This document shows, one piece after another, positions 11,806 to 22,510 of a DNA stretch of 64,000 nucleotides; position 1 is the stretch's first letter; the number at the start of each line of letters is the position of its first letter. Position numbers and translations under genes: made by a program. Below the pieces are notes generated by a model. The model worked only from the letters and a program-made list of their open reading frames with translations. It was not told where the DNA came from and did not search any database. Source of the stretch: Parasponia andersonii (lineage: Eukaryota > Streptophyta > Magnoliopsida > Rosales > Cannabaceae); assembly GCA_002914805.1 (NCBI GenBank), contig JXTB01000790.1, positions 15,049 to 79,048 of the forward strand. The letters are read 5' to 3'.

Positions 11806-12890
11806 ATGGGTCCGATGCTGCGGTGTATAGGTCCTGTCGAAGTGCAAAAGCTAATGGAGGAGATCCACGAGGGAGTATGCGGCAACCACTCTGGCGGACG
11901 CAGCCTCGCCCACAAGGCTTTAACGGCTGGATACTTCTGGCCATACATGATGACAGAGGCGGCCCGATTCGTCAAGAAATGTGATAAGTGCCAGAGGTTT
12001 GCCCCAATGAAATGCCATCCCGTGGAGGTACTTTATTCGAACATAATCCCCTGGCCATTTGCCAAATGGGGTCTGGACATCGTCGAAGAGCTCTCCAGAA
12101 GTCCAGAGGGAAGGAGGTACGTCCTGCTGGCCACAGATTACTTCACCAAATGGGTAAAGGCTGAAGCCTACGTGACTGTTAGTAAGACAGACACGATTAA
12201 CTTCATCTGGAAGAACATAATCTATCGGTTCGGGATCCCGAAAGAGATACACGCCGATCATGGCACACAATTCCAAAACGCTAAGATCAAGGAGCTGTGC
12301 AAGCTATATGATATAAGGCTCAGTTTGTCTTCCGTGAACTCCCCCCAGGGGAACGGCCAAGCGGAGGCAACGAACAAAGCCATATTCAGCAACATCAAAA
12401 AGAACTTGCAGGAGGCTAAAGGCAAGTGGTTAGAAGAGTTGCCGGCCGTGGTATGGGCCCATCGAACCACGGAGCGGAGGTTGACTGGAAGAACGCCATT
12501 CGCCATGGTCTACAGATCAGAGTCTGTGATCCCAGCTGAGGTCGGCCTCCCGACCCTCCACTCCAAAGTGGTAAAAGATGCCCCCTTAAACGAACGCCAG
12601 CTAAGCTGCAACACAGACCTCCTGGAGGAAATGAAAGACATGGCCTTGGTCCACTTGGCTTCGTACCACCAGCAGGCTAGATCCAACTATGTAAAAAAGG
12701 TTAGTGCTTGACGATTTAATGTCGAGGATTGGGTCCTGAAAGTTAGAACAGGGAATTCCTCGAAACTGGACTCCAATTGGATCGGACCCTATGAGGTGAT
12801 CAAAGCACTCGACAATGGTGCATATATCCTGAAAGAACTCAGGACCGAGAAAAACTTGCCGAACACGTGGAACGCTCAGCACTAGAAAAA
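11806..12890 (+). pseudogene. Element A integrase
   Basis: The zinc-binding HHCC domain is visible (HEGVCGNHSGG ... CDKCQRF). The D,D,E core follows, with WGLDIVEEL, HADHGTQF and the GNGQAEATNKAI block. The C-terminal part reaches the EDWVLKVR-type region near 12725. Most of it lies in one 301-codon open stretch. Fossil. Confidence 0.9.
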
Positions 12891-13019
12891 GTATCACGTG
12901 TAAGACACATGCATATGATATAAGACCATGTGAATGCTTATATTATTGAAAAGCTTAAATCAAAAACAGGTCAAGTTCCCTTTTTTGCCACATGGCTATT
13001 GGTCCATCTTTTGGATTGC

Positions 13020-13345
13020 TATTGAAAAGGGGTCTGCCCACAGTGGCAGACCCCACGCACTATTCACACGTGAGACCCATGTGAAGGCTTATATTAATAA
13101 AAAGCTTAATTCCGAAACAGGTCAGGTCTTCTGCCACACGGAAAAATCATAACGAGTTGCCACGGAAAAGGGTTTGCCCACAGTGGTAGACCCCACGTTT
13201 TATTTACACAGGTAAAAAATCATACCAGGCTGCTACAAAAAAGGGTCCGCCCACAGTGGCAGACCCCACGCCTCAGTTGCACAGGCAAAAAATCATATCG
13301 GGTTGCCACGGAAAAGGGTCTTCCACAGATGTGGACCATACGCAC
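13020..13345 (+). repeat. Repeated hairpin units downstream of element A pol
   Basis: A unit containing GCCCACAGTGG occurs at about 13036, 13181 and 13254, with a degenerate relative near 13320. The first forms a perfect 10-bp stem (GGGGTCTGCC at 13029-13038, GGCAGACCCC at 13045-13054) with a CACAGT loop. The later copies keep most pairs, partly by G-T wobble. Confidence 0.8.
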
Positions 13346-13360
13346 TACTCGCGTAATCAA

Positions 13361-14192
13361 CAATCGTACTATCGGGATCACGTCGCTTGTCAATGACCTG
13401 AGAAAACGTATGAAGAGGAAAGAGTTGCGCAACCAAAAACTTTCCAGCAGACCTCAAAAACAATCGTACTATGGGAATCACATCGCGCAATAAAATGCTT
13501 GCCGATGACCCGAGAAAACGTACGAGGAGAAAAGGGCTGCGCAACAAAAAACTTGCCAGCAGACCTCAAAAACGATCGTACTATGGGGATCAGTCACTTG
13601 TCGATGACTCGAGAAAACGTACAAAGAGGAAAGAGCTGCGTAACCAAAAACTTGCCAGCAGACCTCAAAAATGATCGTACTATGGGGATCATGTCGCTTG
13701 TCGATGATCCGAGAAAACTTATGAAGAGGAAAGAGCTGCGCAACCAAAAACTTACCAACAGACCTAAAAAATGATCATACTATGGGGATCACGTCGCTTG
13801 TCGATGACCCGAGAAAATGTACGAAGAGGAAAGAGCTGTGCAACCAAAAACTTGCCAGTAGACCTCGAAAACGATGGTACTATGGGGATCACGTCGCCTG
13901 TCGACGACCCGAGGCAATGTACGAAGACGAAAGAGCTGCGCAACCAAAATCTTCCCAGCAGACCTCGAAAACGATCGTACTATGGGAATCACATCGTGCA
14001 ATAAAATGTTTGCCGATGGCCTGAGAAAACGTACGAAGAGAAAAGAACTATGCAACCGAAAACTTGCCAGTAGTCCTCAAAACAATCGTACTATGGGAAT
14101 CACATCGCGCAATAAAATGCTTGCCGATGACCTGAGAAAATATACGAGGAGAAAAGGGCCGCGCAACCCAAAAGCTTACCAGCAGACCTCCC
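13361..14192 (+). repeat. Tandem array of 100- and 111-bp units in element A
   Basis: The landmark CGTACTATGGGGATCAC recurs at about 13361, 13461, 13572, 13671, 13771, 13871, 13971 and 14082. Spacings are 100, 111, 99, 100, 100, 100 and 111. Long units carry an extra 11 bp beside CGCGCAATAAAATGC. Other constant parts are CTTGCCAGCAGACCTC and AGGAAAGAGCTGCGCAACC. Tat/Ogre elements are known to carry hypervariable tandem repeats here that can seed satellites. Confidence 0.9.
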
Positions 14193-14330
14193 AAGGAACA
14201 TTTTAGCTATATGAAGAGCTAAAGGAAAGCAGGGTTGGGATCCACCCGTTGGAAGTGGACCCTCCCTAAGGAACATTTTAGCTATACGAATGGCTAAAGG
14301 AAAGCAGGCTCTACCTGGGGGATGGTTTAT
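14193..14330 (+). repeat. Two copies of a 41-bp motif, 74 bp apart
   Basis: AAGGAACATTTTAGCTATA ... GGAAAGCAGG occurs at about 14194 and again at about 14269. It links the tandem array to the antisense-gene region. Confidence 0.7.
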
Positions 14331-14997
14331 TTGCGCATGGGCAGGATGTGAACAGATTTGGAGTCTACCTGTTGGAAGAAGTCCAGTACCAGACCAAACA
14401 TGAAGACAGGAATTAAGATTAAAGTTTGTTTATTATGTCTTAAAAATACAAAGCGCACGGTCAATAGTGGCGCGCGCTTGTAAGCCCTGTTTACAGGAGG
14501 CAGGTCGCGTACAGACTCATAGGGAGAGATCAGAGTGGTAGTGCCCTGTTTGTTCCCAGTAAGAGCCGAGGCCAGGCCTTCTCCTTTGCAACGACGGGTC
14601 CAAACAATGGTCGACCAATCCCTGGAGCTGGTTCCGAGTACGGTCCCATTTGAGGTCGGAGAAGTCCAGCCATATACGCGGGTCGAACTCTGCCAAAACA
14701 AGTCATAACAGAAGTTATACCTCGGTAAAACCGGATGAGTCAAAGCTGCATCCCTATCTCCGGAAAAAATCTTGACAATCATGGCTTGAGGAGGACTCAC
14801 TAATGGCCCGAAATCGTGTCCATCCGAGCCATCCACAATTATTTATACAGACGGCTATAACAAGGTTTAACTTTACCTCAGACGTGGTCAACAAAGAAAA
14901 AGAAAACAGACTAAAGAGAATTGCATTATTCTTATTATTTATACAAAGGGTTACAACGAGGGTCAGCTTGACAAATGTACAAAATTAGGGACCCTAA

Positions 14998-17496
14998 TTA
15001 CAAAAAAGTGTTAATGCCGACAAGGTCCTCGCTGTGTTTGCAAGACATCTCCACATGAGCACCCATTAGATTTTTGTGATCCAAGAAGAGATATCGATTT
15101 ACCTCGTTGGACTGGTCAAGTCTGCATTGCAGAGAGTGGGCCTCTAGCTTGGCTTTCGCGTTGGCTTTCCTCGCTTCTTTGGCATTGTCGACAGTCCTGT
15201 CATGAGCGACGAAAGCCAGTCCCATCTCTGCCCCCACGCTCTGCAGTTCTTGCTCCTTGAACCTTAGCTCATTTTGAGCCAGTCTGGTGGCCTCAGATTG
15301 AGCAAGTTTATCAGCCTCTGCCTCGGCCAGTCTTGCAGCCAGCTCATCGTGCCTGGACCTCTCGATGCTCAGAGCATGAGTGACCGCGCTGTTGACCCTC
15401 ACCTCATCGAGGCTCCGATATAAATTGAAGTCAGTCCTCAACTCGGCAAGGGCGGCCTTGCTGTGCTCAGCCAGTGCAGAGCGAGAGCTCAGCTCCTCGG
15501 TCAGATCCTTGACGCGAGAGGAATAGAAAGACCGGATGGCGGCCAGCTGCAAGTTAAACAAAAAAAGGGGGGTCAGCGTCTAGCAAAGATGCTGAAAAAC
15601 ATAGAAGCAACCAAATGGACCAAACCTGCGCGAAGGTACGGCTGGTGACAAGCTCGACGTTCTCCAAAGAGAGCGCTTCCAGCTCCGGCTCTGCGGTTGG
15701 ACCCTCTCTTTGGGCATTGCCTGCGCCTGGGGAATACAGCTCCGCCCCGCTAGCTGTGAGGGCACCCTCTCCCCCAGCCAGGCATGCCCCTGAAGCGGCG
15801 GCGGTAAGGACGGAGGAAAGCTGGGCGCCACTGAGTGCACCGTCAGCCATGGCGGGAGGTGGTGCATCTCCTCTTGGCGGACCATTGCACACGGACCTTC
15901 TTCCCCTTAGAAGGGTCAGCGTGGCCCCGTCGTCATCACTGTCAGATGAGGGGACAACCCTGCCCCTCTTCTCTGCCTGGCCCTTTTCTTCGTTAGATGA
16001 GCCGACCTCGTGGCGCCGCTTTATTGGGACCGGGGGAGGGGAAGACAGCTGAGACTTCAACCTCAGAGCCCCCCCACTGAGCTCGGCGATCTCCTTACCG
16101 AGGCAAGTAGCACCCGATTTCGAACCGGAGTCAGGGGTGGATGAGGTTGGTGCAGTAGACCCCCCAGCCAGACTCAGGGGCATCCCCTCGCCGTACACGG
16201 TCCTTGTGGCAGACGTTCCCCCGGATGGAGGTCTGCCTGCATCGGAGCGGGGGACCGCGGGCACTTCATCTCCTGAGGGCACCACAAGATGCCGGCCAGT
16301 GGGTGCCTTGGGGAAAGCCTTATGTCCCACGGCTCCCCCTTTGATGGGGGAGGGGTCAGCCGATGGGCCTGTCTCTGAACCTGCAAAGAACAAGCAACAT
16401 GTTTAGGTCACGGCCATAATCTGACCCACGAAGCTCAAGGATGAGAAAATGAACCCACCCCTAGCCCTTTTGGGGGCGGTGGTTTCCTTCCTGCCGAGCC
16501 TGATGCACTCCTCGGCCACAAACCTCACAGCTTCCTCGAGCTCGTGGCTAGATGGCGCCACCAGGTCGTCGGAGCCCGCCAATTGGCTTGAAGCCGTAAC
16601 CTGCCGACCCACCATGGCGATTCAATCATGCTCATCTCGGCGGAATTGGTTCCGGGCAAAGGCGTCAAGTCGGCTCCGCAGGTGCTTTGTGATGACCCAT
16701 GTATCCAAAGGGAAGGGAAGGTATGAAACCATCCTCGGCATCATATTCATCACCAGGAGGTTGAGGATGGCCTGGATGTGCCGGAAGTCCCCAGGAGATC
16801 CGAAAATGACGATCCCCTCTAGGCCTTTTTTGCCGCCCCGCCGACAAATGCAGCTTGAACCTATTCTCTTCTGCCGAGGCTACACAAGACAAAATAACGT
16901 GAGCAATAACAAATGAGGAGAACGCAAACTCGAAAATCATGACCTAGCACTTACTCTGTAGGAAAGCTGAGGGAATTTGGAAGTGCTCGCCATTCACCCA
17001 AGGGGAGCACCATGCCCCTCCAACGGTGTATAGCCTAGTGTGGGAGTCCTATTGCTTGTCTGACCTCGGCAACCCCAGAAGATGTGACGTCCCGGTAGCG
17101 GTTGGAGGTAAAAGGTGGGGTAGGAACTCTTCTTGGGGATGAGGGTGAGTTTGTAAACACAAAAGACCACCTCCCGGTAGATATGCAGGTTATAGAGAAC
17201 TGACAAGGCGGAAAGCCCCATCAGAATCATGACCCCGTTTGCGTTTAACTGCATCGGATGGATCCCTGTCAAAGCGAAGAATTGGTGGATCAGAGGAAGA
17301 AGAGGGAATCGTAGCCATTCTAGGTGTTTTCTGCCCAAGATAATAGAGCCTCCAGGGCAGAGGGACGAAGATACCAATCCGTGGGGCCCTCAACCCTTTG
17401 CAGTGTCACTCCACTAGGGAGGCAGAACTGTCTCCTCAGTGAATCCAACTCTGAATCTGCGATGGGGTGCAATTCCTGATCTTGACCTGAAGCCAT
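14998..17496 (-). CDS. Antisense intron-bearing gene inside element A
   Basis: It runs opposite to gag-pol. The ATG at 17494-17496 opens MASGQDQELHPIADSELDS and continues into LPSGVTLQRVEGPTDWYL; a hydrophobic block IHPMQLNANGVMILMGLSA follows near 17215-17260. The middle (15627-16380) is Ser/Pro/Gly-rich. The C-terminal part (14998-15546) is a long heptad-rich coiled coil (RSRHDELAARLAEAEADK). Three plant-type introns of 75-79 bp are visible. This matches the additional antisense ORFs known from Tat-lineage elements (for example gene 23 of maize Grande1). The function is unknown; a link to plant-mobile-domain-like proteins is only suspected. It belongs to a fossil element. Confidence 0.7.
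15547..15625 (-). other. Intron 3 of the element A antisense gene
   Basis: Minus strand: donor GCGCAG|GTTTGG and acceptor TTTTTTTGTTTAACTTGCAG before CTGGCCGCC, with a good pyrimidine tract. Length 79 bp. Confidence 0.65.
16381..16458 (-). other. Intron 2 of the element A antisense gene
   Basis: Minus strand: donor TAGGG|GTGGGT and acceptor TTGTTCTTTGCAG before GTTCAGAGAC. Length 78 bp. The donor is weaker than that of intron 1. Confidence 0.55.
16880..16954 (-). other. Intron 1 of the element A antisense gene
   Basis: Minus strand: donor ACAGA|GTAAGT and acceptor TTGTCTTGTGTAG before CCTCGGCAGAAG. Length 75 bp. Confidence 0.7.
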
Positions 17497-17615
17497 TGTT
17501 CTGGATACGATCGAAAGAGCAAAAGTCTCTAGAAAGAGGGAAGTCAGAAACCCTAGGATTTTATGAGGCTAGAATAATTGAAGATTTTAGTAAAGTAGCA
17601 AATGAGCGTAATTGC

Positions 17616-17627
17616 GGCTTTTATAGA
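17616..17627 (-). promoter_or_regulatory. TATA box for the element A antisense gene
   Basis: The minus strand reads CTCTATAAAAGCC about 125 bp upstream of the antisense ATG and about 210 bp inside the 3' LTR boundary. It points away from the LTR into the antisense gene. Confidence 0.6.
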
Positions 17628-17817
17628 GGGGGAGCCAAAGAGTTTTTCTGGAAAAAGGGAGAGCAAAGGAGACCGAACAGTCAGAACTTCGAAATTTAAA
17701 AATTTCGTGACATGGGATGGCGTGCCTCCGCGTCGGCAAGGGGGAGCCACATGCATCCCCCAGATTGGAAGAATGGATAAACGATTTCCCCACTTGATGG
17801 ATACGAATCCATCAATT

Positions 17818-17834
17818 CGGGAAATGGGGGCAGT
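17818..17834 (+). other. Element A polypurine tract
   Basis: CGGGAAATGGGGGCAGT directly precedes the 3' LTR and is the expected plus-strand primer site. Confidence 0.75.
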
Positions 17835-18642
17835 TGTGGGACCCGTCCCCAAATCATACACCACGTGGACGATTAAGCGGCAGAACAGGTCACAAATGAG
17901 GTCCACCATCTGACAGGTATCGAGAGTGATTAGCTAAAGGCCACCTTGGTCACACGTGATATCACATCGGCCATTGAGCTATCCGAGGTTAGGGCCGAGC
18001 CCATCACAGACCCTGGATAGACTCGGCCCAGTCCGATCCTTACCGGAAGCCCCAAGGGTCTTCCATCCGAATACAATAGAAAGAAACTCACAACTCCAGA
18101 CCCAGACAGAGCATAATGCGATCTTGGGTAGGTGTGCGCAAGGGGCAAGCCGTCCTGACAGAACAGTGATTTGTCCAAATCTCACCCCTGACAGACTCAA
18201 GCTATAGGAGGCGGCGGAAACCAAGCTACAGTGATACAGAGGAGATCACGGTAATCTTGGTCCGTGGCCTCTGGAAAAAACTTTGAGGAAAATGGTATTC
18301 AGTCCTGAGATTAAGAACCGGGTGGTTCGCAATCTCACGACTCTATATATATGAGCCATGCGTTCCCGAGAGGAGGCATGTATGCATACAAAAAGAGATA
18401 TTTAAAAGTTTACGAGCAAGAAACAAAGATATACTCATATAGAATTAAATCCTTGCTACCCTAAATCAAAGAAAGACCACTGACTTAAGCATCGGAGAGT
18501 CTTTGCAGGTGGCCACCCCCACCTCTCCGACCCTGCCTGAAGTTCAGAGCACTTTGGAATAGTAAGGACACATGGACAGTTGGAGGACACAGCATCAGCG
18601 GTTTAGAGACACGTGGACGGCTGGTGAGAAACTAATCCAACA
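17835..18642 (+). repeat. Element A 3' LTR
   Basis: TGTGGGACCCGTC to ...CTAATCCAACA, followed by the GAGAG target-site duplication. It is 19 bp shorter than the 5' LTR because of small indels. Confidence 0.9.
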
Positions 18643-18727
18643 GAGAGCTCTAACAAAAAGGAGAAAGAATGCAAAGAAAGAAAGTGGAAAAAAAAAATCA
18701 ATGTATGAAATTATCTATACTACAAAT

Positions 18728-19076
18728 CACTACAAAAAAAAAATGTCTCCATTTAACTAGTGGCAACCTTTTAATCACAATAAAACTTTTTTTTGGACTA
18801 AAATTGACATTTAATCACAACTAAAAAGTTCTTGTGAATAAAATATAATATAAAATCACAAATTGTCACGAATGTACTTTTATTCACAACAGTTTACATA
18901 TAGTAATGATTTGGTTGTGACTAAAAATATATTTAGTTACAACAAATTTCATTTTCGAGACAAATTTTTAGCAACGGAATTATTAGTCACGGCATAATGA
19001 CAATGACATACTTTTAAACACAAATTTTTTACTTGTCACAAATTTTATTGCAACTAAAGTAATGTTTTTTTGTAGT
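18728..19076. mobile_element. CACTA-like MITE
   Basis: Starts CACTACAAAAAAAAAA and ends TTTTTTTGTAGT, so the termini are inverted repeats of about 13 bp with the CACTA signature. The 350-bp interior has no ORF but repeats a subterminal motif (TTAATCACAA, TTATTCACAAC, GTTGTGACTAAA) in both orientations, typical of non-autonomous CACTA elements. A clean 3-bp target-site duplication is not seen. Confidence 0.65.
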
Positions 19077-19856
19077 ATATCCTTAAAGAATAATTGAAAA
19101 TAAGAAACTCTACATGATTAAGAAATTGCACATACAAAATATCACAACCGGAAATATAAAGCCCTGACTTTTAGTTTATCAAGAAAGAAGCACTAATTAA
19201 GATTCAAGAAAACCTAGTTAAGTTATACAAAAACTTGATTTAATAAAACTTTAGTCTTGATTAAGTGAATTTCGTAAATCTTGAGTTTGAATATCCAAAA
19301 ATTAATTTATAGAGTTAGTCAAAATTCCAAGTACTTAAAATTTTGAAAATATTCTCTTTGGGAACTATAGTGTCCCATTTATGCACTAAATCCTTTAATA
19401 GTAGTAAATACATCCTCATACATTCACTTAGATGAAACAATAAACTTCGCTAAACAGTTAGACATGAAAAAAAAATAAGACAAGGTATAGAGACCAACCA
19501 AAGAGAAATAGGACCGCAAGCGTAAGCCAAGCAACTTGCCTAGCCATCGAGACAACTACCTCAAAAACAATCACATGAAAGGTAGGAAAGTAGGAGGGAT
19601 CAGCTCGAAAGCTCAGTACGAAAGTTGTTACCTCATTTAAAAACTTTTTTAGTGATGAAAAGTCCCTGCATGGTTAGTTTTATCCAAAACACCTTTGCAA
19701 AACCATATATATATACACACATAAACACATCCAAAAAGCAGAGACTCCACATATATATACCCATAAAAATATATATATATAAATATAAAAGTATCATATC
19801 CAAAATCAATCAGCCCATAAATACTTGGCACAAATCCACTATACCTGTGAGTTCAC

Positions 19857-21499
19857 TGTTGGAATAATATCCTTTAAAGCTGTTTATTATTTTGACATTA
19901 TAAACAATCTATTATTGGATTATTTGTTATTAATAAATTCCATGTTATGAATTTTTATTTCATTTATGTCCCACTAATATACATGTGATGTGTATATTTA
20001 TCTTATACAAACATCTAAATATTCCAAGACATGTAATGAGTAAAGAATTATTCGTATGAAGAGTTCATATGTGGGAGACATTATATTCTTTATTTCATTA
20101 TGTCTAAATTAAATTGTTTGTATTCTACATATTGAAGATGGAATACTTTACTATACCATAGAATATAGTGTTGTCTATTTAATTACTGAAGTCTCCGATT
20201 ATCGAAGTGAGTCTTCGGATAGAAATACTAGTGTATTATAAGAAAGTTATCACAGCATCGAACAGGACCGAGTGAATTAGAATTTAAGCTTAAGTACCGT
20301 AACTTAAATTTATAATTTTACTAATCAAGTACTATTGTAAAATACCTTAATTTTAGTGATTAACGAACTTACTTTCATATGTTTTATCTTTTTGAGTTAC
20401 TAAAGGACTAGTTCTGATTTATGGTTCGAACTCCGGTATCTTAGAAGATAAGATATATGAAATGTGTAGAACATTTTGCATGATGGATGCCATGCATATA
20501 ATGTTACTTTGAGTTTTTTCAAGTACTTGAATAATATAAACCAGGGCCTCGGTATTTACTATATGAATTTGACTGTGTTTGTATAAGCAGATACAAACAC
20601 CGTAGTCAACTATTATCCACTAGATAAAAAATGGAAACTCAAAGATAAATATGTATGAGAAGGGTAATACGGTAATTTCACTCTACTAGTACAGCATTGC
20701 ATTGGGGGTATGTCTACAGGTATAGTATATGCTAAATGGATCAAGTTAATTAATTGTTAATAAGCTTTACAAAAAATAAATGACATTTAGTCCAATAGTT
20801 CAATATTTGGCCTATAGTGGTGTGTCCTAATATTAATGGACACGGCCTAATCATAATTAAGATATAATTATGATAGTGGATATATGGTCCATTGGGGCTT
20901 GGGCTTTATGGATCCATCTGGACCCCCGTCTAGCTCAAATTAAAGCCCCATTATAGTTATTTGATGTTCAGTTGAGACCAACAAGCCCAATAAGCTCATT
21001 AGGGTTTACTAATCTCTATATATAGTTAAGAGAAAAGTTTTTTGACTGGACAATTAAGTGTTACACGTCAAATACCCCCTTTAGAAAAGAGTGTAACACA
21101 CATAACAGAGAAAAAGAGAGAGCAAAAAATCAGCCAGCACTATGGTTCACCATCCTTGATGTTTTTTGGTCATCCCGGAGAAATCGATCCAAGAAGATTG
21201 TCTTCTTATTCGTCTGCGGATCTCTTTGTTGGGAATCAAAAAGGTGACCATCCACCGGATCAATCAAATGGCTTTCGAGAATAGACAGGAAGACGAAAAG
21301 ATTATGGAGCGAATCCGGGTATTTTTCTTGTCTAGATCATGAGCTAATTTATGCTAGATCACGATCCGGAAAATTTTCAAATAAGAAAAATTTTAAACGA
21401 CCAATTCCACTATATTTCTTAATTTTACAAAACTATGGTGTTCTTGAAAATGATATTGAGAAAATATTTTCCAAAAATTTATTCTAATAAACACCAGCA
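19857..21499 (+). repeat. Copia 5' LTR
   Basis: TGTTGGAATAATATCC to ...AACACCAGCA, with a TCTATATATAGTTAAG promoter element near 21015. Confidence 0.9.
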
Positions 21500-21501
21500 A
21501 T

Positions 21502-21514
21502 TGGTACCAGAGCC
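21502..21514 (+). other. Copia primer-binding site
   Basis: TGGTACCAGAGCC, two bases after the LTR, is complementary in type to the 3' end of initiator tRNA-Met, the usual Copia primer. Confidence 0.8.
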
Positions 21515-21859
21515 AAGTTTTATTGTTGATCTAGCAAATTTTACTCCGGTCTATTCTCTTATTGATTGATATTTTTGATTTATTGAAAAGTCTGATTTAT
21601 GTTTGGTCTTGTTCATATTATGAGTATACTCTAGTTTGTATGATGGTCAATAGATTCGATGAGTTTGAATGATTATCTGATTAGATGTTGCTACGAGGTG
21701 ATGATCATGTTCATTTTTTATTTTCATTTCCGGCATGTTCTTTTTTTCTATGTCTTTATATTTTATGTTCTTGATAAAACTATGCATGGAAATATTTTGA
21801 TCTTTAATTATTTTTTGAGTTTTACGAAAACTGTTTTCAATTTAAAAAAAAAAATGAAA

Positions 21860-22510
21860 CGAAAGAGCGACGCACGGCTGGGAGCTATGTGCACCGCCCG
21901 CGCGAGCCCTGCAAGTGTGACCTACGCACGGACCACGTAGGCATGGCCCCGCACATGGCCGCGCAAGAAGGCATCGCTAGCCGCATGGACAGGATCCGCG
22001 CCTAGCCTGTGGGCTGCCTCCCTGCGTAGGCCGCACGGGTGCGCCCAACGTATGCTGCATAGGATTACTCGGGCATGCGGCGCGGGCACGGCCCTGCAGG
22101 CATCGCAGATGCGATCCGCGTATGGCCTACGGGCGGCCAGCCCGCGCATGCCGCTTGGGTTCACCCCGCACCTGCAGCATAAACGTGGCCTGCAGATGCG
22201 ATCCGTGCGTGGCCTACAGGCGGTGCGCGGGTTCACCCCGTGCCTGCAACGGAGGCATGGCCCCGCTGGCTGCGCGGATGCAATCCGTGCATGGCCTGGG
22301 GGTGGCCATGTAGCGCATGTAGTACAGTCAGCATCCTATGCCTTGACTGCTCGGGGTGTCGCCTCGTGCATTTGACGTGCGATGGCTACACGAGCCCGTT
22401 GTCGCTCAGGAGTTATCCTAAGCGAGGCCGCATAGCATTATGCGAGCCCGTTGGCGCTCAGTAGTTGTCTCGAGCATGGCCGCATAACGTCCCGAGGCCA
22501 ACATTTATGT
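21860..22510 (+). repeat. GC-rich degenerate tandem repeat in the Copia leader
   Basis: A block of about 650 bp that is far richer in GC than its surroundings. A unit beginning GATGCGATCCG recurs at 22108, 22195 and 22277 (spacing 87 and 82), with a related start near 21988. Recurrent parts are GCATGGCC, GGGTTCACCCCG and CCTGCAGCAT. Long open stretches occur on both strands, as expected for a GC-rich repeat. Confidence 0.8.

Larger units (their letters stand above)
6477..18642 (+). mobile_element. Element A: Ty3/Gypsy Tat-lineage retrotransposon with antisense gene
   Basis: A full-span but broken element of about 12.2 kb. It is bounded by LTRs of 827 and 808 bp and by matching 5-bp target-site duplications GAGAG (6472-6476 and 18643-18647). 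Order: 5' LTR, PBS, gag, protease, reverse transcriptase, RNase H, integrase, hairpin repeats, 100/111-bp tandem array, antisense gene, polypurine tract, 3' LTR. A PBS opening TTTGGCACCG, protease VDGGSN, integrase at the end of pol, and a long 3' region with tandem repeats and an antisense ORF all fit Tat/Retand-type elements. The LTRs differ by roughly 9% over the 430 bp compared by eye, suggesting an age of a few million years. The sense coding region is interrupted about ten times. Confidence 0.9.

Noticed and set aside
13029-13054. Strong hairpin as a Rho-independent terminator
   Set aside because: This is plant nuclear DNA. There is no T-run, and the hairpin repeats within an element's 3' region.
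13361-14192. CRISPR-like regular repeat array
   Set aside because: The units are contiguous 100/111-bp tandem repeats with no unique spacers, in a eukaryotic retrotransposon.
15615-16406. Plus-strand open frames opposite the element A antisense gene
   Set aside because: They are rich in Ser/Pro/Gly from a GC-biased complement. The minus strand carries the start, splice signals and coiled-coil coding.
21922-22375. Overlapping open frames of about 100 codons on both strands
   Set aside because: They lie in a GC-rich degenerate tandem repeat. Open frames on both strands follow from composition, and no domain is recognisable.
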